A DNA stretch of 64,000 bases. It comes from Streptomyces sp. DH12. Its GTDB lineage: Bacteria; Actinomycetota; Actinomycetes; Streptomycetales; Streptomycetaceae. The notes under the pieces are model-generated. The model searched no databases, was not told the DNA's origin, and saw only the letters and a list, made by a program, of their open reading frames with translations. Of the stretch, positions 24,326 to 33,190 are shown one piece after another. The stretch is from assembly GCF_020873895.1 (NCBI RefSeq), contig NZ_JAHWGT010000020.1, forward strand, positions 90,167 to 154,166. The letters are read 5' to 3'. The translations under genes were made by a program, and so were the position numbers. Numbering within the stretch: the first letter of the stretch is position 1; the number at the start of each line of letters is the position of its first letter.

Positions 24326-24347
24326 GGCCCCGCCCACCCGCGGGGCC
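24326..24347 (+). terminator. Short GC hairpin
   Basis: Perfect 8-bp stem GGCCCCGC with its complement, loop CCACCC, followed by TTCGTCGT. It lies just before the ribosome site of the gene at 24369 and could control its expression. Confidence 0.45.
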
Positions 24348-24368
24348 TTCGTCGTACCTGGAGGCAAC

Positions 24369-24548
24369 GTGCACAGATTTCACCTCGTTGCTGAACTACG
24401 CCCCCTGCCGCCCGCGGACGGCTGGGCCTGCGGTGAAGCCACCGGCCGACTCTGCTTCGTCTGCACCTGTGGCAGCAGCTCCGGGTTCGTCGACCGCGCT
24501 GCGGCCCTGCGGAGCGCTGCCCGACACCCTGCCCACCGTGACACGTAG
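24369..24548 (+). CDS. Small cysteine-containing phage protein
   Basis: A 59-residue protein from GTG 24369 with GGAGG five bases upstream. It contains ACGEATGRLCFVCTCGSSSG, with four cysteines that may bind a metal. An upstream start (24297) would include a hairpin in the coding region and has no ribosome site. It overlaps the HNH gene by 11 bp. Function unknown. Confidence 0.5.
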   Translation: MHRFHLVAELRPLPPADGWACGEATGRLCFVCTCGSSSGFVDRAAALRSAARHPAHRDT

Positions 24549-24909
24549 AGCGCTGCAGGTCTGCCCCACTCCCGGGTGCCCCGCCCTCACCCGCGCCGGC
24601 CGCTGCGACGCGTGCCAGGCCAAGGCGCGCCGAGCACGCCCCACCGCCGCCACCAAGGGCTACGACGCCGCCTGGTTCCGCACCCGCGCCGCCTACCTCC
24701 GCGCGCACCCCTACTGCGAGTGCGACGAGTGCGCGGCCCTGCCCGCCCTGCTGCGCCCCCGCGCTACCGAGGTCAACCACCGCGACGGCCTCGGCCCCCT
24801 TGGCCCGCGCGGCCACGACTGGGCCAACCTCCAGGCCATGACCAAGGCCCACCACTCCCGAGAGACCGCGCGGCACCAGCCCGGGGGCTGGAACGACCGG
24901 GAGCAGTGA
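24538..24909 (+). CDS. HNH endonuclease
   Basis: A 123-residue HNH nuclease. Cysteine pairs (CPTPGCP, CDACQAK) and a HNH core EVNHRDGLGPLGPRGHDWAN then LQAMTKAHHSRETARH are clear. Phages often encode such a protein beside the terminase, where it helps cut concatemeric DNA at the cohesive end. Start GTG 24538 overlaps the previous gene. The next 160 bp, before 25072, may hold the packaging site; none was recognised with confidence. Confidence 0.88.
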   Translation: MTRRALQVCPTPGCPALTRAGRCDACQAKARRARPTAATKGYDAAWFRTRAAYLRAHPYCECDECAALPALLRPRATEVNHRDGLGPLGPRGHDWANLQAMTKAHHSRETARHQPGGWNDREQ

Positions 24910-25071
24910 CAGCAGCCTCGGGCGGACGCCCAGGCGTCACGCATGGTGACCGGGGCCCTGGGGGGTGACCCCTTCCCGGTAGGGGTGCCGGAACGCCGGG
25001 GAGGGCTCTGCCTGGTCCGCCGGGTCAGAGGGTCCGCCGGCCGCCACCATCAGTCACCTATCGGAGTCGAC

Positions 25072-25446
25072 GTGAGCAGCACCTACCGCATCCTCTGCCT
25101 CTCCCACGACCCCGCCACCGAGGCGGGCGAGTACAGAACGCCAGAGGCCGCCGAGGAAGCCATTGCTGAAGGGCTCTCCGAGCATCCGAACTGTCACCTC
25201 ATGATCGGCCGCTACTCGTCTCCGCTGGTCGAGCTCGGCTGTCCGCCAAGCCGTCACCAGCCGACCAAGCTCCGGTGCGTCCACGGCAGCACCGTGTGGG
25301 TCGACAGCGACTGGCTGCGCCTGCTGGTTGCCGCCTACCAGTCGCCTGACCCGGCCGTTCAGCAGGCGACCAAGACCGGGCGTCACTTGTGCCTCTCGCA
25401 GGCCCTGCTGGGGCGGCTGCGGCTGGAGCTCGGCACCGAGCAATAG
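25072..25446 (+). CDS. Phage protein of unknown function
   Basis: A 124-residue protein from GTG 25072 with CGGAG upstream; a longer frame from 24943 has poor composition. It has SSTYRILCLSHDPATEAGEY at its start, a Cys/His-rich middle and a helical C-terminus (QALLGRLRLELGTEQ). It sits between HNH and small terminase genes. No family recognised. Confidence 0.58.
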   Translation: MSSTYRILCLSHDPATEAGEYRTPEAAEEAIAEGLSEHPNCHLMIGRYSSPLVELGCPPSRHQPTKLRCVHGSTVWVDSDWLRLLVAAYQSPDPAVQQATKTGRHLCLSQALLGRLRLELGTEQ

Positions 25447-25517
25447 CAGGACTCGTCGGCTGTCACGCAAGGTGGCGGCTCTCGTGCTGCGCAATGCAGC
25501 GTGGAGGAGTGATCGAC

Positions 25518-25991
25518 ATGCCCCGAGGGGGACACGCCGCATCCGGCCCGCCGCCGGACCCGAACTCTCTGAGGTCTGCCAAGTCGGTGCAGGCTGGCGG
25601 GTGGACGACGCTGCCGGCGGAGGGCCGGACCGGACCGGCGCCCGAGTGGCCGCTGTCCGAGCAGACCGACCGCGAGGCCGCGCTGTGGGAAGACCTGTGG
25701 GCCAAGCCGCAGGCCGTCGCTTGGGAGGCGCTGGAGCAGGTTCTCGAGGTCGCTCTGTTCTGCCGGACCCTGGCGGAGGCCGAGCGGCCGGACTGCCGGG
25801 TTGACGTCAAGAAGATGGTCCGCAGCTACCTCGACAGTCTCGGGCTCAGCGTGGCGGGCATGCTGCGCAACCGGTGGAAGGTCGCCCCGGCCGCCGAGGT
25901 GGCAGAGCAGACCGCGCCCGCAGCCGCGCCCGCACGGCGCCCGAGCGCGCGCGACCGGCTGAGGGTCGTGCCCAGTGGCGAAGGCGCCTGA
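25518..25991 (+). CDS. terS: Terminase small subunit
   Basis: A 157-residue protein. The N-terminal GPPPDPNSLRSAK is the short motif typical of actinophage small terminases. The middle is helical (LWAKPQAVAWEALEQVLEVA and VDVKKMVRSYLDSLGLS), suited to DNA binding and oligomer formation. The C-terminus is Ala/Pro/Arg-rich. ATG 25518 has GGAGG ten bases upstream; GTG 25509 is the alternative. The 3' end overlaps the large terminase gene by 17 bp. It recognises the packaging site. Confidence 0.82.
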   Translation: MPRGGHAASGPPPDPNSLRSAKSVQAGGWTTLPAEGRTGPAPEWPLSEQTDREAALWEDLWAKPQAVAWEALEQVLEVALFCRTLAEAERPDCRVDVKKMVRSYLDSLGLSVAGMLRNRWKVAPAAEVAEQTAPAAAPARRPSARDRLRVVPSGEGA

Positions 25992-27600
25992 CGCCGGGTT
26001 CCTCGTCGACTTCCCCACCCTGTGGGTCGTGCCGGACTGGATCGAAGAGCACTGCCCGATCCCGGACGGCTTCCGTGCGGGAGACCGCATGGAGCTGTAC
26101 CCGTGGCAGCTGTGGTGCACGGTCAACCACTACCGGGTCCGCCCCGAGGCGACCGTGGGCCAGCTGGCGCCGGCATTCCACTACCGCCGCTCGCAGATCG
26201 TGGCCCCGCAGAAGACCGGCAAGGGCCCGTGGTCGGCGACGATCGTGCTGGCCGAGGCGGTCGGTCCGGTCGTCTTCGCCGGGTGGGCCCGGGGCGGCGA
26301 GCGCTACCGGTGCGCGGACCACGGCTGCCCGTGCGGCTGGTGGTACGAGTACCAGCCGGGCGACCCCATGGGGAAGCCGTGGCCGACGCCGCTGATCCAG
26401 CTCACCGCGTCCAGCGAGGACCAGGTCGCCAACGTCTACCGGCCGCTGCGCAGCATGGTGCGGCTGGGGCCGCTCGCTGAGCAGCTGCGGGTCGGGGAGG
26501 AGTTCGTCCGCGTAGGCGACGCGGGCCGGATCGACGTCGTGACGTCGTCGGCACTGTCCCGGCTGGGCAACCCCATCAACTTCGCGCTGCAGGACGAGAC
26601 GGGGACGTGGACGGCGGCGAACAAGCTGCGCCGGGTGGCGGAGACCCAGCGCCGCGGCCTCGCCGGCATGGGCGGCCGGTCGATGGAGACGACGAACACC
26701 TGGGACCCGTCGGAGAATTCGGTAGCGCAGACCACCGCGGCGTCGAAGCGCCGGGACATCTTCCGCTACCACCCGCAGGCCCCGAAGTCCCTGTCGTACA
26801 AGGACAAGCGGCAGCGCCGGAAGATCCACAGCATCGTCTACGCCGGGTCGGCGCACGTCGACCTGGACGCGATCGAGGCCGAGGCCGCCGAGATGATGGA
26901 GCACGACCCCGCGCAGGCGGAGCGCTTCTTCGGCAACCGCGTCGTCTCGGGGACGGAGGCGTGGCTGGACGCCGCGGCGTGGGATGCGCGGGCGGTGGCC
27001 GCACCGCGCCCGGTGAAGCGGCGCACGCGGGTTGTGGGCGGCTTCGACGGGTCGGACATCGACGACCACACCGCGATCCGGCTGGAGACGCTGGACGGGC
27101 ACCAGTTCACCCCCGCCTACGGGCCGGACCGGCTGCCCACCGTGTGGAACCCGGCCGACTACGGCGGCCAAGTCCCGCGCCTGGAGGTCCAGGCCGCCAT
27201 GGACGAGGTGATGGCCACCTACGACGTGGTCCTGCTGTACGCCGACCCGCCGTACTGGGAGTCGGAGGTGGACGCCTGGGCGGAGAAGTACGGCGAGCGC
27301 ACGGTGGTCCGCTGGTACACGCGGCGCGTGGTGCAGATGCACGCGGCGTGCGAGCGGCTGAAGACCGACGTGACGAAACAGGACACGAGCTTCACGCACG
27401 ACGGGTGCCCGATCACCGCCGAGCACGTCGCAAACACCCGCGCAGCCGCGCGGCCGCAGGGCCGGTACGTCCTGACCAAGGCGTCCGAGGCGCAGAAGAT
27501 CGACGCCTGTGTCACCTCCGTCCTCGCGCACGAAGCGGCTGGCGACGCGATCGCGGCCGGCCTGGCCACCACCCGCAAGAGCTACTACTACGGCGCATGA
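25975..27600 (+). CDS. terL: Terminase large subunit
   Basis: A 541-residue DNA-packaging motor. The ATPase domain has a Walker A variant APQKTGKGP at 77-85 and Walker B FALQDETG with Asp207-Glu208. The nuclease domain begins near 345 with GGFDGSDIDD, a metal-binding Asp cluster, and VVLLYADPPYWESEVD lies further on. A cysteine-rich insertion CADHGCPCGWW (about 113-123) sits between Walker A and the coupling region and is not a core element of the family. Start GTG overlaps terS. Confidence 0.95.
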   Translation: MAKAPDAGFLVDFPTLWVVPDWIEEHCPIPDGFRAGDRMELYPWQLWCTVNHYRVRPEATVGQLAPAFHYRRSQIVAPQKTGKGPWSATIVLAEAVGPVVFAGWARGGERYRCADHGCPCGWWYEYQPGDPMGKPWPTPLIQLTASSEDQVANVYRPLRSMVRLGPLAEQLRVGEEFVRVGDAGRIDVVTSSALSRLGNPINFALQDETGTWTAANKLRRVAETQRRGLAGMGGRSMETTNTWDPSENSVAQTTAASKRRDIFRYHPQAPKSLSYKDKRQRRKIHSIVYAGSAHVDLDAIEAEAAEMMEHDPAQAERFFGNRVVSGTEAWLDAAAWDARAVAAPRPVKRRTRVVGGFDGSDIDDHTAIRLETLDGHQFTPAYGPDRLPTVWNPADYGGQVPRLEVQAAMDEVMATYDVVLLYADPPYWESEVDAWAEKYGERTVVRWYTRRVVQMHAACERLKTDVTKQDTSFTHDGCPITAEHVANTRAAARPQGRYVLTKASEAQKIDACVTSVLAHEAAGDAIAAGLATTRKSYYYGA

Positions 27601-27613
27601 GAGGGGGTCTGGC

Positions 27614-29107
27614 GTGGCCGAGGATGAGGACCTCCACAGGGCGAAGGCCCTGGTCGAGACACTGGAGCGGGAGCTCGACCGGCGGTGCGGTCCGATCGAG
27701 ACCTACCAGGCGTACTACCGCGGCCGCCAGGCCCTGAAGTTCGCGTCGGACGAGTTCCGCCACTACCACGGCGACCGCTACCGCGACTTCTCCGATAACT
27801 GGGTGCAGGTCGTGTCCGACTCGCCGGTGGAGCGGCTGACGGTGACCGGCATCAAGCCGTATGGCGCTGACAAGGCGGACGCCGAGTCGATGCGGGTCTG
27901 GCAGGTCAACGGCCTCGACGCCGACTCCCAGCTGGGGTTCCTCGGCGCGGTGATGGCCGCCCGCTCCTTCGCGCTGGTGTGGGGCGACCCGGACGACGAC
28001 GAGACCCCGGTGGTGACGTTCGAGGACGCCACCAGCTGCATCGTCGCCTACGAGCCAGGCTCCCGCCGCCGCAGGCGCGCCGCACTGCGCCGGTGGCAGG
28101 ACGGCGACACGTACATGGCCGTCCTGTACCTGCCGGATGCCGTGTGGAAGTTCGAGCGGCCGGTGCGGCCGGTGGCGAAGGCCCCGCAGAAGACCGAGGA
28201 CATGGCGTCCGTCGACACGCAGCTGGCCGCGTGGCGGCCGCGCGAGATGCGCCACGAGCCGAACCCCCAGCCCAACCCGATGGGCGTGGTCCCCGTCGTC
28301 GAGCTGGTCAACCGGCCGTTGCTGGTCGACGACCCGATCTCCGACGTGGCCGGCGTGGTGGCGATGCAGGACGCGGTGAACCTGCTGTGGGCGCAGCTGT
28401 TCACCGCGTCCGACTACGCCGCCTTCCCCCAGCGCGTCGTGCTGGGGGCCGAGCGGCCGATGATCCCGGTCCTCAACGCGGCCGGCGAGGTCATCGGGGA
28501 CAGGCCGCTGGACCTGGAGAAGCTGGCCGCCGACCGCATCGCCTGGATCACCGGCAAGGACGCCAAGGTCGCCGAGTGGACGGCCGCCAACCTGGAGGCG
28601 TACACGAAGGTGATCGAGGTCGCCGTCGGGCACATCGCCGCCCAGACCCGCACCCCCCAGCACTACCTGATCGGCAAGATGGCCAACCTCAGCGCTGATG
28701 CGTTGCTGGCCGCCGAGACCGGCCTGGTCAAGCGGTGCGAGGAGAAGCAGCTCTGGTACGGGCAGGCGATCCGAGAGGTGTTCGCGCTCATCGCCCTGGC
28801 CCGCGGCGAGGACGACAAGGCGCGTGATCTGCGGTCCGGGTACGTACTGTGGGCGGATGCGGAGTCCCGCTCCCAGGCGCAGCTGGCCGACGCGCTGCTG
28901 AAGCTGAAGCAGATCGGCTTCCCCTTCGAGTTCCTCGCCCTGCGCTACGGGCTCACCCCGGCCGAGGTCGTCGACATGCTGGCGATGATCGAGCGGGAGA
29001 ACCAGCTCGACCCGCTCGGCGCGGCGGCCGCGCTCATGGCCCAGCGCCCGGCGCCGGCCGACGAGCCGGACGTCATCGAGGGCGATCCGGCCGAGGAAGC
29101 GGCGTGA
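27614..29107 (+). CDS. Portal protein (SPP1 gp6-like)
   Basis: A 497-residue portal subunit. It starts VAEDEDLHRAKALVETLERE with AFTER-start GGGGG upstream of GTG 27614. YYRGRQALKF, NWVQVVSDSPVERLTVTG and the MQDAVNLLWAQL helix match the phage portal family PF05133. The C-terminus is acidic. Twelve copies normally form the vertex ring through which DNA passes. It overlaps the MuF-like gene by four bases. Confidence 0.9.
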   Translation: MAEDEDLHRAKALVETLERELDRRCGPIETYQAYYRGRQALKFASDEFRHYHGDRYRDFSDNWVQVVSDSPVERLTVTGIKPYGADKADAESMRVWQVNGLDADSQLGFLGAVMAARSFALVWGDPDDDETPVVTFEDATSCIVAYEPGSRRRRRAALRRWQDGDTYMAVLYLPDAVWKFERPVRPVAKAPQKTEDMASVDTQLAAWRPREMRHEPNPQPNPMGVVPVVELVNRPLLVDDPISDVAGVVAMQDAVNLLWAQLFTASDYAAFPQRVVLGAERPMIPVLNAAGEVIGDRPLDLEKLAADRIAWITGKDAKVAEWTAANLEAYTKVIEVAVGHIAAQTRTPQHYLIGKMANLSADALLAAETGLVKRCEEKQLWYGQAIREVFALIALARGEDDKARDLRSGYVLWADAESRSQAQLADALLKLKQIGFPFEFLALRYGLTPAEVVDMLAMIERENQLDPLGAAAALMAQRPAPADEPDVIEGDPAEEAA

Positions 29108-30069
29108 GCGCCCCGCCCACCGCGCGGGACCACCAGCAGGAGCGGGCGGCGCAGGCCGCCACCACGGCGGCCGCCGTGCGGCAGGTGTGGTCCACCGTCG
29201 ACACCGACCGCGTGGAGGAGTCGTGGCTGGCGCGCGTGGCGCTGGTCGCCGGGCTCATCCGGACCGGGCAGATGGCGGCCGCGTCCACCGCGGAGCCGTG
29301 GCTGACGCAGGAGACCGGCCCCGGGGAGGGCGCCGTGAACCCCGAGACGGCCGTGGAGGCGGCCGGGGACATCGGGGTGCCGCTGATCTATCCCCTGGCC
29401 ATCGCCCTGAACCGGCTGCGGCGCGGCTTCACCACCGCCATGTCGATCCTGTCCGGCGCGTACTTCCTGGAGATGGTCACCCGCTCCCTGATCGCGGACG
29501 CCGGTCGGATCGCCGACCTGGCCGGGATGATCGCCCGCCCACGCGTCGTCACCTACGTGCGCGTGGTCGAGCTGCCCGCCTGCTCCCGCTGCATCATCCT
29601 GGCGGGCGCCGAGTACAGCCTCAGCGAAGGGTTCCTGCGGCACCCACGGTGCAACTGCACCCTGGCGCCGCGCCGGCCCGGGGACACCTGGGAGCTGGCC
29701 TCCCCGAGGTCGCTGTACGAGCAGATGACCGCGGCCCAGCAGCGGCGCGCGTTCGGCGACGCCGCGGCGTCCGCGATCCGGGACGGCGCCGACATCGCGC
29801 AGGTCGTCAACGCGCGGCGCGGCATGACGACGACCACCCGCTACCGGCGTGAGGTGCGCGCCACCAGCGAGGGCACCACCCGCCGGGGCCTGTACGGGCA
29901 GCAGCGGGCGAAGTTCGAGAAGGCCGCCGGCGTCCGCTTCGGCCAGGGCACCGGGGCCCGCGCCCGCGCCTCGGCCGTGCGGCTGATGCCGGAGGAGATC
30001 TACCGGCTCGCCGACGGCGACCGCGACCACGCCATCCGGCTGCTGAAGCGCAACGGCTACATCGTCTGA
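29104..30069 (+). CDS. MuF-like minor head protein
   Basis: A 321-residue protein. It contains VVELPACSRCIILAGAEYSL and FLRHPRCNCTLAPR, the Cys-rich core seen in VG15/MuF-type minor capsid proteins of actinophages (ACSRC....HP.CNC). N-terminal helices precede it; C-terminal region has YRREVRATSEGTTRRGLYGQ. These proteins sit near the portal and may be ejected with DNA. No extra toxin domain was seen. GTG start overlaps the portal stop. Confidence 0.82.
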   Translation: MSAPPTARDHQQERAAQAATTAAAVRQVWSTVDTDRVEESWLARVALVAGLIRTGQMAAASTAEPWLTQETGPGEGAVNPETAVEAAGDIGVPLIYPLAIALNRLRRGFTTAMSILSGAYFLEMVTRSLIADAGRIADLAGMIARPRVVTYVRVVELPACSRCIILAGAEYSLSEGFLRHPRCNCTLAPRRPGDTWELASPRSLYEQMTAAQQRRAFGDAAASAIRDGADIAQVVNARRGMTTTTRYRREVRATSEGTTRRGLYGQQRAKFEKAAGVRFGQGTGARARASAVRLMPEEIYRLADGDRDHAIRLLKRNGYIV

Positions 30070-30116
30070 CCGCGCGCAACGCGCGGCCCCTCTCACCCGC
30101 AACGGGAGACACCACC

Positions 30117-30797
30117 ATGAGCACACCCACGCCCGACGCCCCCGTGGACAACGGCCCCGCCGTCGACGAGCCGGACGACGACGTCCTGGAGCCCGCCGGC
30201 ACGGCGCCCGACGCCGGCGAGCCGGACGAGGGCGACGACCCCGAGGGCGCCGACCAGCTCGGCGACCCGGGCAAGAAGGCCCTGGACTCCATGAAGGACA
30301 GGTGGAAGGCCGAGCGGGAGCGACGCCGGGAGCTGGAGCGGCAGCTGGCCGAGCGGGACAAGCCCGCCGACGGCGACCAGCCCGACCCCGAGGCGATTGT
30401 GAGGCAGGCAGAGCAGGCCGCCATGGCCAAGGCCAACGAACGCATCGTCCGCGCCGAGGTGAAGGCGGCGGCCGCCGGGAAGCTGGCCGACGCCGCCGAC
30501 GCCCTGCGCTTCCTGGACCTGTCCCAGTTCGAGGTGGACGCCGACGGCCAGCTCGACGCCGAGGAGGTCGCCGACGCGATCGACGACCTGCTGAAGACCA
30601 AGCCCTACCTCGCCGCGCAAAGCGGCAAGACCCCGCGGTTCCACGGGACCGCAGACTCCGGCGCCCGCAAGGGGACTGGCCGGCCCGCCCAGCTCACCGA
30701 GGCCGACGTCAAGCGCCTGGCCGCGGAGGGCAAGAACGCCGAGATCCTCAAGGCCCGCGAAGAGGGCCGCCTGGCGGACTACCTCGCCTCCCCGTAA
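30117..30797 (+). CDS. Capsid scaffolding protein
   Basis: A 226-residue acidic protein. Residues 1-50 are Asp/Glu/Pro-rich and disordered; 55-85 (DSMKDRWKAERERRRELERQ) is a coiled coil; the C-terminus is helical with LAAEGKNAEILKAREEGR. This is the standard layout of actinophage scaffolds, placed directly before the major capsid gene. A small palindrome (30070-30086, CCGCGCG with its complement) lies in the gap upstream and may cause mRNA processing. Confidence 0.82.
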   Translation: MSTPTPDAPVDNGPAVDEPDDDVLEPAGTAPDAGEPDEGDDPEGADQLGDPGKKALDSMKDRWKAERERRRELERQLAERDKPADGDQPDPEAIVRQAEQAAMAKANERIVRAEVKAAAAGKLADAADALRFLDLSQFEVDADGQLDAEEVADAIDDLLKTKPYLAAQSGKTPRFHGTADSGARKGTGRPAQLTEADVKRLAAEGKNAEILKAREEGRLADYLASP

Positions 30798-30815
30798 CCC
30801 TGAACGGAGACACCC

Positions 30816-31667
30816 ATGGCCATCAGCGCCTTCAAGCCGGAAGTCTGGAACGCCGACCTCCTGGTCGCCCTGGAGAAGTCCCTCGTCTACGCGGCGCCCG
30901 GCGTCGTGAACCGCGAATACGAGGGCGACATCGCCCAGTACGGCGACACCGTCCACATCGTGGGCCTGGCCGACCCGACGATCGGCAACTACACCCCGCA
31001 CGTCGACATCGTCATCGAGGACGTCGACGACACCGACTCCACCCTCGTCATCGACCAGGCGAAGTACTTCGCCTTCGAGGTCGACGACGTCGAGAAGCGC
31101 CAGGCCATGAACGGCGGCGCCGTCCTCACCGAGCAGGCCCGCAAGGCCGCGTACAAGCTGCGCGACGTCGCCGACCAGTACGTGGCCGGGCTCATGGCCG
31201 CCGGCGTCGACGCGGGGAACCTCATCGCCGAGCAGACCCTCGCCGCGCCGGCCGACGCCTACGACCTGCTGGTCGACCTCGGCGTCGTCCTCGACGAGGA
31301 CAACGTGCCCGAGGAGCGCCGCTGGGCCGTGGTCACGCCGGCGTTCTACGGCCTGCTGCTGAAGGACGACCGGTTCGTCAGCACCGGCGACGCGGCCGCG
31401 GCCGCCACCCGCGCCAACGGCCGGGTCGGCGAGGCCGCCGGATTCACCATCCACAAGAGCAACAACGCCCCCAACGGGCCCGGCGCCGGCGCCGGCAAGC
31501 TCGTGATCGCCGGGTACAACGGCGCGGTCACCTACGCCGAGCAGATCAACAAGACCGAGGCGACCCGCAAGGAGAAGGGCTTCGCGGACATCGTGAAGGG
31601 CCTGCACCTGTACGGCGCCAAGGTCATCCGGTCCACCGGCATCGCCGCAGCGGACGTGATCATCTGA
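30816..31667 (+). CDS. Major capsid protein
   Basis: A 283-residue capsid subunit. FKPEVWNADLLVALEKSLVY and VVNREYEGDIAQYGDTVHIV at the start and DQYVAGLMAAGVDAG later match the P22/HK97-fold capsid group found in actinophages. It follows the scaffold with GAACGGAGA seven bases before ATG. Several hundred copies build the head. The stop overlaps the next start (ATGA). Confidence 0.92.
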   Translation: MAISAFKPEVWNADLLVALEKSLVYAAPGVVNREYEGDIAQYGDTVHIVGLADPTIGNYTPHVDIVIEDVDDTDSTLVIDQAKYFAFEVDDVEKRQAMNGGAVLTEQARKAAYKLRDVADQYVAGLMAAGVDAGNLIAEQTLAAPADAYDLLVDLGVVLDEDNVPEERRWAVVTPAFYGLLLKDDRFVSTGDAAAAATRANGRVGEAAGFTIHKSNNAPNGPGAGAGKLVIAGYNGAVTYAEQINKTEATRKEKGFADIVKGLHLYGAKVIRSTGIAAADVII

Positions 31668-32020
31668 TGCGCCCGGGTGACGTGCTCAGGTTCCAGGGCC
31701 CCGCCGGCGCGCCGTTCGTGGTGACGGTCGGGCCCGCGTTCGACGAGCGGACCATCACCGCCCGGATCAAGTCCGGCGAGTGGACGCCCCTGGACGCCGA
31801 GGCGCCCAGCACCGGCGAGACGGACACCACCCCCAAGCGGCCGGCGCAGAACGCGCCGAAGGCCGACTGGGTCACCTACGCGGTGAGCCAGCACGGCATG
31901 GAGCGGGAGGCGGCGGAGTCGATGACGAAGCAGCAGCTCGTCGAAGCGACGGCCCCCCAGGCCGAGACCACCGCGGACACCACCACGGAACAGGACGGAG
32001 ACGACGGTCATGGCGACTGA
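31667..32020 (+). CDS. Head protein with SAP-like C-terminal motif
   Basis: A 117-residue protein. Residues 1-45 are beta-rich (DVLRFQGPAGAPFVVTVGPA). The C-terminal stretch DWVTYAVSQHGMEREAAESM then TKQQLVEA is a Rho-N/SAP-like helix pair common in small actinophage head proteins. It overlaps the capsid stop by one base and the next gene by 11 bp. Possibly a decoration or head-stabilising protein; not certain. Confidence 0.65.
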   Translation: MRPGDVLRFQGPAGAPFVVTVGPAFDERTITARIKSGEWTPLDAEAPSTGETDTTPKRPAQNAPKADWVTYAVSQHGMEREAAESMTKQQLVEATAPQAETTADTTTEQDGDDGHGD

Positions 32021-32240
32021 GAACACCGACCCGAACGAGACCACCGAGGGCACGGCGACCGAGGGCGGCCGGGAGAAGAGCGACGGCGCCAGCGGCCCGC
32101 GCCCGCGCGTGGAATGGGCGGACGACGGCGGCCCCCGCCCCGACGGGGTGGAGGCGAAGGTCAACGACCCCCGGCCCACCGAGAACTCCGACGCCCACGA
32201 CGGCGCGGCCCGCGACGACGGCGCCGACCAGGACCAGTGA
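32010..32240 (+). CDS. Small acidic head-region protein
   Basis: A 76-residue, very acidic, disordered protein (TEGTATEGGREKSDGASG, many Asp/Glu). ATG has GACGGAGACGACGG upstream and overlaps the previous gene by 11 bp. Function unknown; the same place in related phages holds poorly conserved acidic proteins. Confidence 0.6.
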   Translation: MATENTDPNETTEGTATEGGREKSDGASGPRPRVEWADDGGPRPDGVEAKVNDPRPTENSDAHDGAARDDGADQDQ

Positions 32241-32252
32241 GGGGAGGCCACC

Positions 32253-32852
32253 GTGGCACTGACCCCCCTGGCGACGGTGGCCGACCTGACGGACCGCGGC
32301 GTCACCGTCGACGAGGCGGAGACCACCGTCGTGGTCACCTTCCTGCGCGTCGCCTCCGCCGCCGTCCGGACCGCGGCCGGCGTCCCGATCAGCCAGACGA
32401 CCTCCACCGTCGTCCTGGACGGTGAGCCGTCGCCCTGGCTGACCCTGCCGGGACCACCCGTGCAGTCGGTGCAGGCGGTCACCGTGGACGGCGACGCCCT
32501 GGACGCCACCGACTACAAGCTGCGCGCGGGCAGGTTGTGGCTGGGGCGCGGCTGGTCGTACCGGGGTGAGCCCGCCGAGGTGGCCGTCACCTACACGCAC
32601 GGCCTGCCGGCGGTCCCCGACGACATCGTCGACCTCGTGTGCCGGATCGCCGTCACCACCCTGGTGGCCTACCGCTCCTCCCCCGGCGGGGAGGGCCTGG
32701 CCGCCAAGGACATCCGCTCCGAGCGGATCGGGGACTACTCCGTGCAGTACGGCGACGACGGCCGCATCACGGAGATGGAGCTGCCGCAGTACCTGCGCGA
32801 GCAGCTGCGCGCCCGCTTCGGCGGCGGCATCGCCATGGTGAGGTCCCGATGA
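32253..32852 (+). CDS. Head-tail connector (gp6/gp15-like) protein
   Basis: A 199-residue protein. LTPLATVADLTDRGVTVDEA at the start and HGLPAVPDDIVDLVCRIAVT in the middle are typical of head-tail adaptor proteins, which fill the space under the portal. GTG 32253 has GGGGAGG upstream. It overlaps the next gene by four bases. Confidence 0.82.
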   Translation: MALTPLATVADLTDRGVTVDEAETTVVVTFLRVASAAVRTAAGVPISQTTSTVVLDGEPSPWLTLPGPPVQSVQAVTVDGDALDATDYKLRAGRLWLGRGWSYRGEPAEVAVTYTHGLPAVPDDIVDLVCRIAVTTLVAYRSSPGGEGLAAKDIRSERIGDYSVQYGDDGRITEMELPQYLREQLRARFGGGIAMVRSR

Positions 32853-33181
32853 GCCGCGTCGGCCGGCTCCTCAACACGGCCGTGCCGGTGTGGCGGCTGT
32901 CCACGGTCGATGACGGCGGCGGCGGCCAGGAGTCCATCTGGGCCCAGGTCGCCACCCCGCGCGGGCGCCGCTCCCAGCCGTCCGCGCGCGAGCGGCAGGC
33001 CGCCGACCAGTCCGGCGCCCAGCTCGATGAGACCTGGTACTTCGCGCCCGGCACCGACGTGCGGCGCGGCGACGAGCTGCGCCCGCCCGGCCGCGTGCTG
33101 GAGGTGACCGCGACGTTCGAGCCGTCGGAGCCCGGCACCTACCTGCGCGCGGACTGCACCCTCCGCCAACCCCACACCTAG
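32849..33181 (+). CDS. Head closure protein
   Basis: A 110-residue beta-rich protein: MSRVGRLLNTAVPVWRLSTV and later GTYLRADCTLRQPHT. Order and size match SPP1 gp16-type head closure proteins. ATG overlaps the previous stop (ATGA). Assigned by position as much as by sequence. Confidence 0.75.
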   Translation: MSRVGRLLNTAVPVWRLSTVDDGGGGQESIWAQVATPRGRRSQPSARERQAADQSGAQLDETWYFAPGTDVRRGDELRPPGRVLEVTATFEPSEPGTYLRADCTLRQPHT

Positions 33182-33190
33182 GAGACGACC

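Noticed and set aside
24910-25071. A cohesive-end (cos) site
   Set aside because: Position next to HNH and terminase is right and there are GC-rich palindromic bits, but I cannot identify the cut site from sequence alone.
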